The notes under the pieces: model-generated | Databases searched by the model: none | What the model was told of the DNA's origin: nothing | Seen by the model: only the letters and a program-made list of their open reading frames with translations | Made by a program: the position numbers and the translations under genes | From: Hoplostethus atlanticus | Taxonomy: Eukaryota; Chordata; Actinopteri; Trachichthyiformes; Trachichthyidae | Length of the DNA: 64,000 nucleotides | Reading direction: 5' to 3' | Assembly: GCA_034670405.1 (NCBI GenBank) | Contig: JAXDDX010000001.1 | Coordinates: 10,931,001 to 10,995,000 of the forward strand | In this document: positions 1 through 10,964 of the stretch, in pieces | Layout: the number at the start of each line of letters is the position of its first letter | Numbering within the stretch: the first letter of the stretch is position 1

Positions 1-1682
1 GTGACTGGAGGTCCCCTGGCATCAAGGGGACTGCTCCTCAATCAGGGAAATCTACATTTAATTAACACAGAATTAAAGAGCATTGTTATTTTGATTAAAG
101 ACACCGGTCTTGATTCCCCACTCTACTCTAGTGCTCCTGAATCTGGCTTAGGGTTTAATTTCCTTTGGTTTACTGAAAGTGGATCAACATCCATCTGGAA
201 TGTCTGCTCAGATGAAGGTCTAACTTCCTGGAGGGCCGTACTCTAAACAGGAACACAATCACACAATGTACTCCGTGCAATCTCTGTGTTATTGACCTCT
301 GTGGGCCCGTTCTTGGTATGATAATGGGATTTTTTATTATAAAAGTGTTCTTTAAATGGACAAGTTGCTGAAGTTGAAGTTGTTCCCCATATGGTCTGAC
401 TCACCAGAACAGAAGAAACGAATGGAACCGGTCCAAAAACAACCAAAATAACTCTGCAGCGCCTCGGGGAAAGTTAGAATGCAAGGCTCGGAACAAATTA
501 ATGCCCTCCCAAGACGAGACTATCCAATAAAATGAATATTTGGATAGCTGGACATGGAAGATATTGTGGTGTCAGCCTGTCAGCAGCTTGTGGGATGTTG
601 TGTGTGTGTGCCTCTGCTCTCTGTTAAAGCTCCATCAGTCAGGATGAGCCAACAACAAATGCACCCGAGTCATACAGGGTCATGCAAGGCCTCAAGACAG
701 CATCACTCAACTCAGCTGTCCCCTGGCTGTCGCTGCGTGATTATAAGGACCCTAACCTGTGGTAAGGAAGGAGGAGGGAGAGCCGGTCATAAATCACCTC
801 ATTGGAATAATAACATAAATGATTATTAACAAAACCTGAGGTGAGGGTGAGAGGGAGAGGGGAGAGACAAGGGATACAAGAGTGATGGAGGGAGAGAGAC
901 AGAGAGAGAGATGGATGAGAGTGATATGAATAGTGGGGAAAGGGTTTTGTTCTGGCAGGTCACTTTGACGAATGGCTCCGCATCGGAATCTACCTCCTTG
1001 AGTATTAATTTACCAAATCATGTCTCAGGATGAGGGATGGAAGAGGTGGACAGTGGGAGTGACTCTGAAAATGAGCTGGGTGAGACTGAAGTTGTTGGAT
1101 GCGCTATGAAAACGCAATTAAACTTTGTATTCCGAAGGCTTAATATATTGCATAACACTCGGTGGAAATATGGGAGTGAGACGGCCTCCTCGTCTCTGAA
1201 AGCGATGATGAAGATGCCTCCATTCTTCATGGCATTTATAAATATCATGCTGCAATTCTTTTTAGTCTATTCAAATGTAGATGATGCTGACATTTTATTC
1301 TCTGTAAGGGAGATACGGGAAAGCTACTGTACAATTCATCCATTGTCCCACGGCTGCTATTGACACTTTTCTTTAATGCTGCCGTGTGACTTGAGCTGTC
1401 TGAGGGTCCTTTTTGGACCTTTGGCTTACATAGTTCTGCCTGGAAGGCTTGATCTCTCGCCCCCCCCTTTCCTTGTCACAGCCCGCAATCAGCCTTAAAC
1501 CCTTTTGTGTTCTCCAGTCTGAGCTAAGCCTGTTATCCTGTGCAACTCCTTTACACAAGAGATCACTACTATATCCCCTTCTCTCTCTTTCACCTCTTAC
1601 ACCTTCTCTCTCCCTCTTCCTCCTCTCTCCTCTCCATGCTCCCACTTTTTTCTGGATCTCTTTACTTTACTACTACTACTAC

Positions 1683-1683
<1 letters not shown>

Positions 1684-1756
<73 letters not shown>
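1684..1756. repeat. (CA)n microsatellite
   Basis: About 36 uninterrupted AC/CA dinucleotide units preceded by a short CTA trinucleotide run. Long perfect CA runs are typical of teleost intergenic DNA. Confidence 0.98.
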
Positions 1757-1758
<2 letters not shown>

Positions 1759-1899
1759 TAGGCCCATAAGTGGTTATGTAGGCGGTAAGGTGGATGAGAA
1801 ATATCCCAAGACAGCAAAGGATGGATGAATAAGAGTTCTTTATATATTTTTGTTCCCCCATCCCCCTCTCCCAACCACCCCACCCACCTGCTGCACACT

Positions 1900-1904
<5 letters not shown>

Positions 1905-1939
<35 letters not shown>
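1905..1939. repeat. (CA)n microsatellite
   Basis: About 17 perfect AC units, 150 bp downstream of the longer CA run. The CA/GT bases in between are unique sequence. Confidence 0.97.
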
Positions 1940-1940
<1 letters not shown>

Positions 1941-3182
1941 TGCCCAGTCGCATTGTTTGGGTTCATCATATTAAAAAAAAAACACTCTCCCAGTACCAGG
2001 TGTCCTTTTCAGTGGTGCATTACAACACTTGTACATCCTCCCGCTGCAGCTCCTACTCCCCAGGTCGGCTCCTCACATTCATAACACTCAGCTCCATGCC
2101 AGGTGGCTGTCTCCATAAGTCTTTTTTCCCATAAATCAAACTGTCATTGGGTTGATCAATAACAAGTCAATTAGCAGACACAGAGAGATGAGGGTCTCAG
2201 GGGGTCACTGCTTGTTTGTTAGACAGACATCTGCAGCATCTCCGCCCCTGCCTGCCACGGAGCTATGTATGTCGCTTACCTCAGAAACATATGGCTACCT
2301 GGCTATCATAAATCTAAATATCAACTATAAATAGGCCTGGAACATCTTGCTACAATCCATCATTTGCTCAGTCTGTAATGTATAAAGCACTGTATACCTC
2401 AAATCTCCCATCCACGGTTGATGAATTTGACTTAGAAACCACTACTTTTTTACCACCAATTTATTTATATATTTCCTATTCAATGTTTCTTCTGTATATG
2501 TCTATGCTGGTCGCAAAAAAAAAGTACTATCACAGTCTAAGGTCACACTTGACCATATGCACCGTATAAAAGCTGCAAGGCCTGCCAGTATTCATCCTGC
2601 TCCCCTGTTAAGGAGACAAGAGTGGGAGAGACCCGACTGTTGTTTGGTGCCCACTGACTGTGTATCTAATGACTTGGCTGGCATATCCAACACAACAGCA
2701 ACAGGCTCCTGTGGCGAAGACACCAGATTAATCCCCTGGATAATTACAAACAAGAATGATCTTGTGCAAATACTCTCCCTACCTACTGAGAAATTACATC
2801 AAATGATGCTGTCTAATTAAAACTCATTCTTAATGGAGACTTAGTTTAGAGAGACAGAGTTTGAAGGAATGAGAGGAAGTCACTGTTTAAAGTCACAGTG
2901 TTCTCATCACATGAAACTGCCTTTCTATAAAACCTGCAGAAAAACGTTGCTTTTTCTCCGTGTGGGACAGGACAGTGGGGCTGTTTTCAGTTGTGATCAG
3001 TTGTGTCTCTGCACTAGTAACCTTTTCATGGGATTAACAGTGTCTCTTTCTCAGAGTTAGGCCACCTGGTTGAGGTGAATCTGCAGATTGAGGTTGAGAA
3101 AGTGGAGATAAAGGTGAGGTGTCTCCAGCTGAGGATCAGTGTGGTGTGGTAGGGGGTTGTTTGTTTGGGGAGGGGTGTTGAA

Positions 3183-3185
<3 letters not shown>

Positions 3186-3215
<30 letters not shown>
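3186..3215. repeat. (GT)n microsatellite
   Basis: About 15 perfect TG units, followed by imperfect TG-rich sequence to about 3265. It sits about 100 bp upstream of the inferred rag1 promoter. Confidence 0.97.
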
Positions 3216-3216
<1 letters not shown>

Positions 3217-3302
3217 ATTCGTTTATTGGTGTACATGTGTGTGTATGCACATGTTTGTATGTGCGTAACTATGTTTTGGGGTTAACCTTGTTTTTTTCTG
3301 AT

Positions 3303-3366
3303 CAGCTGCCTGCATCAGGTGGCAGGAATTGACTGTTGGGATCCCATACCATGAAGGGTATAAATA
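3303..3366 (+). promoter_or_regulatory. rag1: Probable rag1 core promoter: two E-boxes and a TATA box
   Basis: CAGCTG at 3303-3308 and CAGGTG at 3316-3321 are E-boxes. TATAAATA lies at 3359-3366, so transcription would be expected to start near 3390. About 185 bp downstream is a consensus splice donor (AAG|GTAAGA, GT at 3575-3576), which gives a short non-coding first exon. E-box proteins (E2A/HEB) are known activators of RAG transcription in vertebrates. That these particular sites work is inference from their position. Confidence 0.5.
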
Positions 3367-3389
3367 CCAGACACAAGGAGAGAGATGGG

Positions 3390-3574
3390 AGCAATCCCAC
3401 TGTACAGAGCCACAGTCCCTGGTAACAGATGCGCCAAGCTGAGAGACCCTCATTGACAGACACAAATATATACAGTATACACAGTCTGTAGGGCCTGGCT
3501 CCAGGGCTTCCCTTGTGCTCCCATGCGGAGAGGACCCCCAGGGGAGCTGACGCCAGCTGAGACTGAAAAACAAG
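3390..3574 (+). other. rag1: Inferred 5' non-coding exon 1 of rag1
   Basis: The start is estimated from the TATA box and is approximate; the end is set by the consensus donor at 3575. It would splice to an acceptor CAG at 4621-4623, leaving 22 nt of 5' UTR before the rag1 ATG at 4646. RAG1 has a 5' untranslated exon in other vertebrates. The exon contains an ATG at 3523 that opens a short upstream ORF after splicing. Confidence 0.45.
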
Positions 3575-4623
3575 GTAAGAGCCCAGCTGACACACATGCT
3601 CACAGGCTCAGCTGTTTGTCTCAGAGGAGAGTTCAGCATCTGAAATACACAGAGAGCTAGAAAATGAAGGAGACTGCCAGATTCAAGCCTCCCAGGCAGA
3701 AAACAAGAAAAAAAGATGGATAGAAGGATGATGCTACAGTGTGTGTGCTATAGGTGTGCTATGGTAAGACTCAACATTGGATGTAATACTTTATAAGATT
3801 GTTTGACTGTTTTTTTTAATCTGAACTGGGAATTGAGATTAGATAGTATATGGGAGAAGAATATGGTCTGTCACACTGTGCTACAGTATTATTGATCAGA
3901 GCTGTGTCAAATCAATCAATGTTGTGTTTAAAGTACTTCTTAATGTATATTTTAATATGATATGATATGCTTGTTTTTATATACTGGTTTCATATTGTTT
4001 GTTTTAATATGATGGTTTCTTGTTTTCCTTTCGTCCTGTTTGGTCAATAACTTTGAATTATGAAAACAAATTTCCTGTATTTTGAATTTTTTCTTGTGTT
4101 AAAATGCCATTCAGAGGCTCCTGGGGCTCAAATTCTGTCTCCAGCCAAGAAAATGACTAATATAAGTGATTGACAGCCTTGCAGGTATAAGGTTTCCCAT
4201 TTAGCAAAGTTGCTGTGTCAAACGGAAAAAAGTCACAATGGCTCCCTGAGCAATGGGATTGGAGATGAGAGAAATGAAGATTTTGGTGCTGTATCGATCC
4301 CCCAATGCTTGTCTCATACATTTTACAGAAGATCTAAATGCCACTTATGGTATAATACAGCACTCTAGGTCAGGGCTCACTACTCTCTGTGCAGTGGGAT
4401 TTCAGAGTACTTGGTGTATAAATTCAACAGGAATCAAGTTAAGCTGCTAGGTTGTGTCACGGGCTCAATAGTGAAAAGGCACTGGGGATATCTGAGGCTT
4501 CTAACTCATAAATCTTTTCTCTATATCCAATGGGCTTCTCTTTTGTGATACATCTAACTAAGCTCTGCCTCTCTCCTCTCCTCTCCTCTCCTCTCCTCTC
4601 CTCTCCTCTCCTCTCCTCTCCAG
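3575..4623 (+). other. rag1: Inferred 5' UTR intron of rag1
   Basis: It begins GTAAGA and ends CAG. The body is AT-rich and has no recognisable gene. The last 50 bases before the acceptor are a pyrimidine-only pentanucleotide repeat that would serve as the polypyrimidine tract. The splice pair is read from consensus and not confirmed by a transcript. Confidence 0.5.
4570..4620 (+). repeat. (CTCTC)n pentanucleotide microsatellite at a splice acceptor
   Basis: About ten pyrimidine-only pentanucleotide units run directly into the CAG acceptor at 4621-4623. The tract therefore doubles as the polypyrimidine tract of the last 5' UTR intron of rag1, and its length could vary between alleles. Confidence 0.9.
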
Positions 4624-4645
4624 GGTCTGAGACCTAAGTCGCATC

Positions 4646-7600
4646 ATGGCGGAGGACAGCCTGGAGACAGATGGCCCCAGATCTTCCATGCCCGCTGAGC
4701 TCCACCACCCCTACTCTAAGTTCTCACACTGGAAGTTTAAACTATTCAGGGTAAAGTCCATGGAGAAGGCCCCTCTGCCCAGTGAGGCACAGCCTGAGAA
4801 AGGAGGCTTGACAGGCATCTTGAATCCTGGAGCTCAAAGGTCAACACTGCACGATGGTGTGGATCTTCCAGGGAGTGTGATGAAATTGTGCCTAGGGGGA
4901 AAAAGCAAAGAAAATGTGGAGGGTCCAGGCCGGAGACTAGATATGAAACTACAGGAGATGGACACTCACATGAGCCACCTCAGGTGAGTGAGCGCTCAGT
5001 ACAGCATACTGTATCTACAGCTATGTCTATAGTATACTATACTATACTATATTAATAAAAACTATGGAATACATCTGGTCACAAAATAATGTTTTTTTCT
5101 GCCACATAATATCACATGTCCATTTAGACAGTAAGGCATACAGTACAGTACCACAATGTCACAGGTACCAGAGAAAATTGTGAATGCTTTAATGTCTTCA
5201 TGTTTGATTTTCCTGTGTGAAGGTGTCTGTGTCGGCTCTGCGGAATGACTCTAAGGAAAGTAAAAGGCCCAGAACATGAGGTGAATGGGGCTCTGGACGA
5301 AGCGAGCAGGGGTGCGTTGCGTAGGATGGGCTGTAAGTTCACTAGCTGGCCAGAAGTCATCCTCAAGGTCTTCAAAGTGGATGTGACAGAGGATATCGAA
5401 ACCGTCCACCCTCTGTCTTTCTGCCATCGTTGTTGGATGGCTGCCATCCGAGGAGGAGGCTTCTGCAGCTTCTCCAGGACTAGAGTACCTGAGTGGAAAC
5501 CTCACTCTTCCTTCTGCCCCCTTTGCTCCCCAAGGAAACCTTCACTCCAGCGAAGTGGGAGGAAGAGGAGGAAGCCTGTTCGTAGAGCCCAGTGTCTGGC
5601 AAAAAGGACCAAGTGGGACCACTATGATAACCCTGCTACTGGTGAGAAGAGCGCTCTGAGACCTGTAGGAGACCATCACCATGGTCCTGCACTCAGAGCC
5701 CGGATGAAACCCAGCATCCAAAGAGAGCAATGGGTGAAGAGCATCACGCACTGCCAGAAAGACCACCTGAGTACCAGGCTGATTTCTGAGAAGCTCCCCG
5801 TGGACTTCCTCTGCTCCATCACCTGCCTGGTGTGTGACCACCTGCTCTCTGACCCAGTTCAGTCTCCCTGTGGACACCTGTTCTGCCGCAGCTGTATTAG
5901 GAAATATAACCACGCTCTCGGACCTCACTGCCCGGCCTGCAACTTGTCCTGTGCACCCACTGACCTCATTGCCCCTGCCAAGGTCTTTTTGGCAGTCCTG
6001 CACTCTCTTCCTCTGCTCTGCCCCAGAGGTGGCTGTGAGGAGCAGGTAAGGCTAGATTCATTCAAAGCCCACTATCTAGACCACCAGCTGGAGGAACAAG
6101 ATACAAACCAGAAGTCACCAGAGAAGCACCTTGACAACTATCTGCAAATCAATAAAGGAGGAAGACCCCGCCAGCACTTGCTATCGCTAACACGCCGTGC
6201 CCAGAAACATCGGCTGAAGGACCTGAAGAAACAAGTGAGGGTGTTTGCAGACAAAGAGGAAGGTGGTGACATGAAGTCTGTGTGTCTGACCCTGTTCCTG
6301 CTTGCTCTGCGATCTGGCAATGAACACCGGCAGGCAGATGAGCTGGAGGCCTTGATGCAAGGTAAGGGGTTATTATAAGGTTTTTGTTCAAGCTAATTTT
6401 CAAATTTAAAACACAACCCTTCAAACCCAAGAAAGACACAAGTGAATGAAAATTATATCGTCTATAGCTGATTCATATTTCTGCCTACACTCATCTCATA
6501 AATAACAATGAGTTGAAAAGTTCATTATTTGAGGAGAGCGGAGGAACCTGTCTGGGATTCTGATGGAAAAGCATTTTATCATTGTCCGCCTCTCTCTATT
6601 GAACCGGTCTCGTTACACACCCAACCCCCTCCCTGATTCTCGCCCACTCTCACTTTCTGTCTGCTTGTCTGTCGGCCTCTCATTCTCACTATCCCTTTAA
6701 TGCCCAATAACAACTCTTGTCAAGGGGCTGTTAGAATCAAAACAACATCAGCAGCTCTTGTATCTGCAAATTACACAGACAGCACCATTCGCCTCTCAGA
6801 GGAATAGAGGCCAGCTGGTGTCTGTTTTCATCTGCAGCCAATACATCACTTTTGCCAGCTTCACCGATTCACCCTCTGCCCCCTTATATCATTTGGAAAT
6901 GAGGAAATATTGGATTATGTAATCATCACCAAAGCACTAAAATGGGCTTGTGAACTTTTGACAATGATACATTTACATTTGGGTGTCAAATTCATGATTC
7001 TCTCTGTCTCATAGAAAATATTAGATATTGCAGTTCTCTTTTCAAAGCACTAGAATGGACTTTCACAGTTTGGTGTTAAACAAATGATTCTCTTTGTGTC
7101 TCAATCCCTTCCCCTCTCTTTCTCTTGCTCTCTCTCTCTCTCACTCTCTCTTTCTCCCATTCTCTTTCTCGCTGCAGGCAGAGGCTTTGGGTTGCATCCT
7201 GCTGTGTGTCTGGCCATTCGTGTCAACACCTTTCTGAGCTGCAGCCAATACCACAAGATGTACAGGACTGTAAAAGCTATCAGTGGCCGCCAGATCTTCC
7301 AGCCCCTGCACACCCTCCGAGCTGCAGAGAAGGAGCTCCTCCCCGGCTATCATCTATTCGAATGGCAGCCGGCCCTCAAGAATGTGTCTGCATCCTGCCA
7401 TGTGGGCATTATTAATGGGCTCTCTGGATTGGCTGCCTTGGTGGATGACTCCCCGGCTGACACCATTACTCGACGGTTTCGCTACGACGTGGCCCTGGTA
7501 TCAGCCTTAAAGGATCTGGAGGAGCACATCATGGAGGGACTGAAAGAGTGTGGGCTGGAAGACAGTGCTTGCACCTCAGGCTTCAGTGTTATGATCAAGG

Positions 7601-8925
7601 AATCTTGTGACGGCATGGGAGATGTCAGCGAGAAGCACGGGGGAGGGCCGATGGTCCCTGAGAAGGCTGTACGCTTCTCTATTACTGTTATGTCTGTCTC
7701 TGTCCTGGCAGATGGAGAGGAAGAGGCGGTTACCATCTTTACCGAGCCAAAGCCCAACTCAGAACTGTCCTGTAAGCCCCTAAGCCTGATGTTTGTGGAT
7801 GAGTCAGACCATGAGACGCTCACTGCTGTCCTGGGACCTTTACTTGCAGAGCGTAAAGCAATGAAGCAGAGTCAACTCATCCTATCTATGGGTGGCCTCC
7901 CTCGCTCCTTCCGCTTCCACTTCAGAGCCACAGGATATGATGAGAAGATGGTGCGTGACATGGAGGGCCTGGAGGCCTCAGGTTCCACCTATATCTGCAC
8001 TCTGTGTGATTCCGGTCGAGCAGAAGCCTCTCACAACATGATACTACACTCCATCACCCGCAGCCACGATGAGAACCTGGATCGTTATGAAATATGGAGG
8101 ACCAATCCCTTTTCTGAGTCTGTTGATGAGCTGCGAGACCGGGTCAAAGGGGTCTCTGCCAAGCCCTTTATGGAGACACAGCCCACTATTGATGCATTAC
8201 ACTGCGACATTGGTAATGCCACAGAGTTCTACAAAATCTTCCAGGATGAGATTGGGGAGGTGTACCAGAAGTCCAACCCCACCCGGGAAGAACGGCGGAG
8301 CTGGCGAGCAGCCCTAGACAAGCACCTGAGGAAGAAGATGAAGCTTAAACCAGTGATGAGGATGAATGGGAACTACGCCCGGAAGCTAATGACCCAGGAG
8401 GCTGCGGAGGTGGTGTGTGAGCTGATACCCTCAGAAGAGAGGAGAGAGGCCCTGAGGGAGCTTATGGGGCTCTACATCCAGATGAAGCCTGTGTGGCGCG
8501 CTACCTGCCCAGCCAAGGAATGCCCTGACGAGCTGTGCCGCTACAGCTTTAACTCCCAGAACTTTGCCAATCTCCTCTCCACCACTTTCAAATATAGGTA
8601 CAATGGAAAGATCACCAATTATCTGCATAAGACCCTCGCCCATGTCCCTGAAATCATCGAAAGAGATGGCTCTATAGGAGCCTGGGCCAGTGAGGGGAAT
8701 GAATCAGCAAACAAACTGTTCAGGCGCTTCCGTAAGATGAATGCACGTCAGTCCAAGGCCTTTGAGCTGGAGGATGTGTTGAAACACCACTGGCTCTACA
8801 CCTCCAAGTACTTGCAAAGGTTCATGGAGGCTCACAAGGACTGTGCCACAGCTCTACAAGCTACCATTGACACAGTGGAGAACCAAGCTGATCAGGATAT
8901 GTCTCTGGATGTTACTGACGTTTGA
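4646..8925 (+). CDS. rag1: V(D)J recombination-activating protein 1 (three coding exons)
   Basis: This is the catalytic subunit of the nuclear V(D)J recombinase, which nicks and hairpins DNA at recombination signals. Coding exons are 4646-4983, 5223-6361 and 7178-8925; all junctions are GT/AG and restore one 1074-aa frame, as usual for teleost RAG1. An in-frame TGA at 4628 supports the ATG at 4646. Residues 180-214 hold a Cys-rich zf-RAG1 segment, about 225-234 a basic stretch, 310-352 a C3HC4 RING, and 379-400 a C2H2 finger. GGRPRQHLL at 425 begins the nonamer-binding domain. The RNase H-like active site is intact: D637, E701, D747 and E1001 align with mouse D600, E662, D708 and E962. The zinc ligands C766/C769 and H976/H981 are also present. 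Intron 1 is 239 bp and phase 2; intron 2 is 816 bp and phase 1. No frameshift or stop is seen, so it should be functional. Confidence 0.99.
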
Positions 8926-10447
8926 CAGCTGTATGTTAAGGTTTGATTGATTTTATCAATACAGTAGGAGTATTATATACAGCATACTTTTATATGAAAT
9001 TATGGACTTCAAGCATGAATGTCTATTCTCTAAGATGTTGCATTTTTTGCTGTTAACATTACCCATTTAATTTACTCAAACAGAGCATAGAACAACATAA
9101 TCCTCATCCCGTGGTTTCTATTAATTAATGTTTATTTAATCATTAGAAGACAAAGATGGGACAATTCAGCAATAGAGAGGTAACACAGAGTTCCTTTCCC
9201 TGGCTTTTAGCAAGAAAGATTTTTCCCCCTTCAGCTTCCTATGAAATATGGTGCAGTTTATTGTATTGCAAGGTTATGACACATTTATGAATTTATACAG
9301 AGAGGATATTTATGGAAACAGATGAAAGCACTGTAAGTCATGGGAGGGAAATTGTGTTAAAAAGACCACATTTATGACCACTGTATTAATATATCATTTG
9401 AGCTGGAACCAAATGGAATCACAGAGACCCAAATGTTCTTTGTTTCATGAGTGCCCTCTGAAAAAGATTACTTTAGTACTTTATAGTGGGGTCCCTGAGG
9501 GGCAGAATAGATGCCAGGTCACTTTGAACCAATTTTATCTCTTTTAGTTTTTTGCACAGTGAAGGAAAGATGATACTTATTCTACTTCTCCACATAAAAT
9601 AAAGCATATACTGACCTTTTTGTTGATATCATAAAAATACAGCATGGTCCATTACTAAACCTAATACCCCATGGACTTGCTTGCAGGCTGGGATTTTTCA
9701 TCAGATCTGTATATAACCTGGCTCTTTTTCTTTTCTTTTTTCACAACCATTGCTTACAGAGGAATGGGATGGACGAGAGCAAGAGAAACTGGATGTAAAA
9801 TGATTTGTTGACAACTTTATTTGTTTGATTGATTGATTATATTATCTTTTTCTGCCCTCACTATTTTGAATTGTGACAGGCAACTTTGTTTTCCTATTTC
9901 ATTGAATGTTTTGATTTGAGTTTACTGTCATAACTTTAACCATATGACAACTCTGAAATATTGATATTTCATTTGATAGTTGCCACAGTCCTACAATAAC
10001 ATCATGTTTTACAGTGCAGTATATTGCGACATGTCTCGTATTTGTTTTCGACCATAATGAATTGCATTTCCAAAATAATGGATGATGGATGATTCATGAA
10101 ATTCTACTTGTTCACTTTGCACAGTGCATTTCATCATTTTTTACAGAACTCTACACTAAAAATCAGGAAAATTGTTTTCTGGGGATGCAGAAAACATGCC
10201 CAGAAATGCAGAAAACAAGCTCTTATTTGGCATACTGGTAATAAATTGAAAATCCACTACAGCCTTAATTGTGCTTGTGTCTAAATGGTGTTGTTTTTCA
10301 GAACTCCATATTTGTGCTGTATTTACACCAAAACTGGCAACCCACTATGCTTGTTGGTGTATTTGCTATATATGTATTTGAGACAGTGAGGAGTTTATTT
10401 GATATAAAACGTTGTGCTTGTGTTGTGCTTGTTTTAATCCATGAATT
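8926..10447 (+). other. rag1 3' UTR and start of the rag1-rag2 intergenic space
   Basis: AT-rich DNA with no coding signal. An AATAAA at 9598-9603 is an early poly(A) candidate, and further candidates cluster near 10.45 kb. The stop-to-stop distance between rag1 and rag2 is only about 2.04 kb, so both 3' UTRs must fit inside it. Confidence 0.6.
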
Positions 10448-10457
10448 AATAAATAAA
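10448..10457 (+). terminator. rag1: Candidate rag1 polyadenylation signals (overlapping AATAAA)
   Basis: Two AATAAA hexamers (10448-10453 and 10452-10457) are followed within 30 bases by a TG-rich stretch (tgtgttgttctc), a good downstream element. The resulting 3' UTR would be about 1.55 kb. The signal at 9598 is an alternative. Confidence 0.45.
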
Positions 10458-10795
10458 ACATTTCACTTCAACTTCTGTGTTGTTCTCATTAAAAATGATT
10501 GTAATTTGATTGATAAAATATCTGGAAAATATCTGAAAAGAATAAATAAATTCATATATATTTGCCCCCAGAGGATAGCACAAGAAAGTGTTATTTAAAC
10601 CACTTATTTACACTGTGGTCCTTGATGGAAGACAAAATAATAAAGTTGACATAACAACATGAAACATGAATACAGATACTACAAAAACTGCACACTAGGC
10701 AATAAAAATATTAATATTTGTGTCACATATGAAAATTAAGATAGCACATTAGAAAGATTCAGCACAGATAGAAAGTTTTGATTTCAGGTTTTAGT

Positions 10796-10801
10796 TTTAT
10801 T
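10796..10801 (-). terminator. rag2: Candidate rag2 polyadenylation signal
   Basis: TTTATT on + reads AATAAA on -, about 165 bp past the rag2 stop codon. It would give a short rag2 3' UTR that ends about 340 bp from the rag1 poly(A) candidates, so the convergent transcripts need not overlap. Confidence 0.45.
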
Positions 10802-10964
10802 GTTTTATCTCATGACAAAGTTCACACAAATATTGCAGATCTGCATATTAGGTATTTTTATGTAGACTTTATATCCATAAAGAACATCTGGAAAAAACAA
10901 TTACTGCTGACCAGGTGAGATCAAAATAAGAGCATATAATATTTCTAAATGCCATGACCAAACA

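Larger units (their letters stand above)
1..3302. other. Upstream non-coding region 5' of rag1
   Basis: No ORF here has the length, codon pattern or recognisable motifs of a gene. The stretch holds purine-rich low-complexity DNA near 840-920, a pyrimidine-rich tract near 1560-1640, two CA microsatellites and one GT microsatellite. I see no exon of the gene that flanks RAG1 in other vertebrates (TRAF6 in tetrapods). An unrecognised non-coding exon or enhancer cannot be excluded. Confidence 0.6.

Noticed and set aside
1449-1969. Long Thr-His and Val-Cys rich open frames
   Set aside because: They are translations of CA/GT microsatellites and pyrimidine-rich DNA.
2894-2925. CACAGTG heptamer as a possible recombination signal sequence near rag1
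   Set aside because: No ACAAAAACC-like nonamer lies 12 or 23 bp away. Single heptamers occur by chance, including at 50711.
5542-6003. 153-codon minus-strand ORF inside rag1 exon 2
   Set aside because: It is the antisense shadow of a conserved rag1 coding exon.
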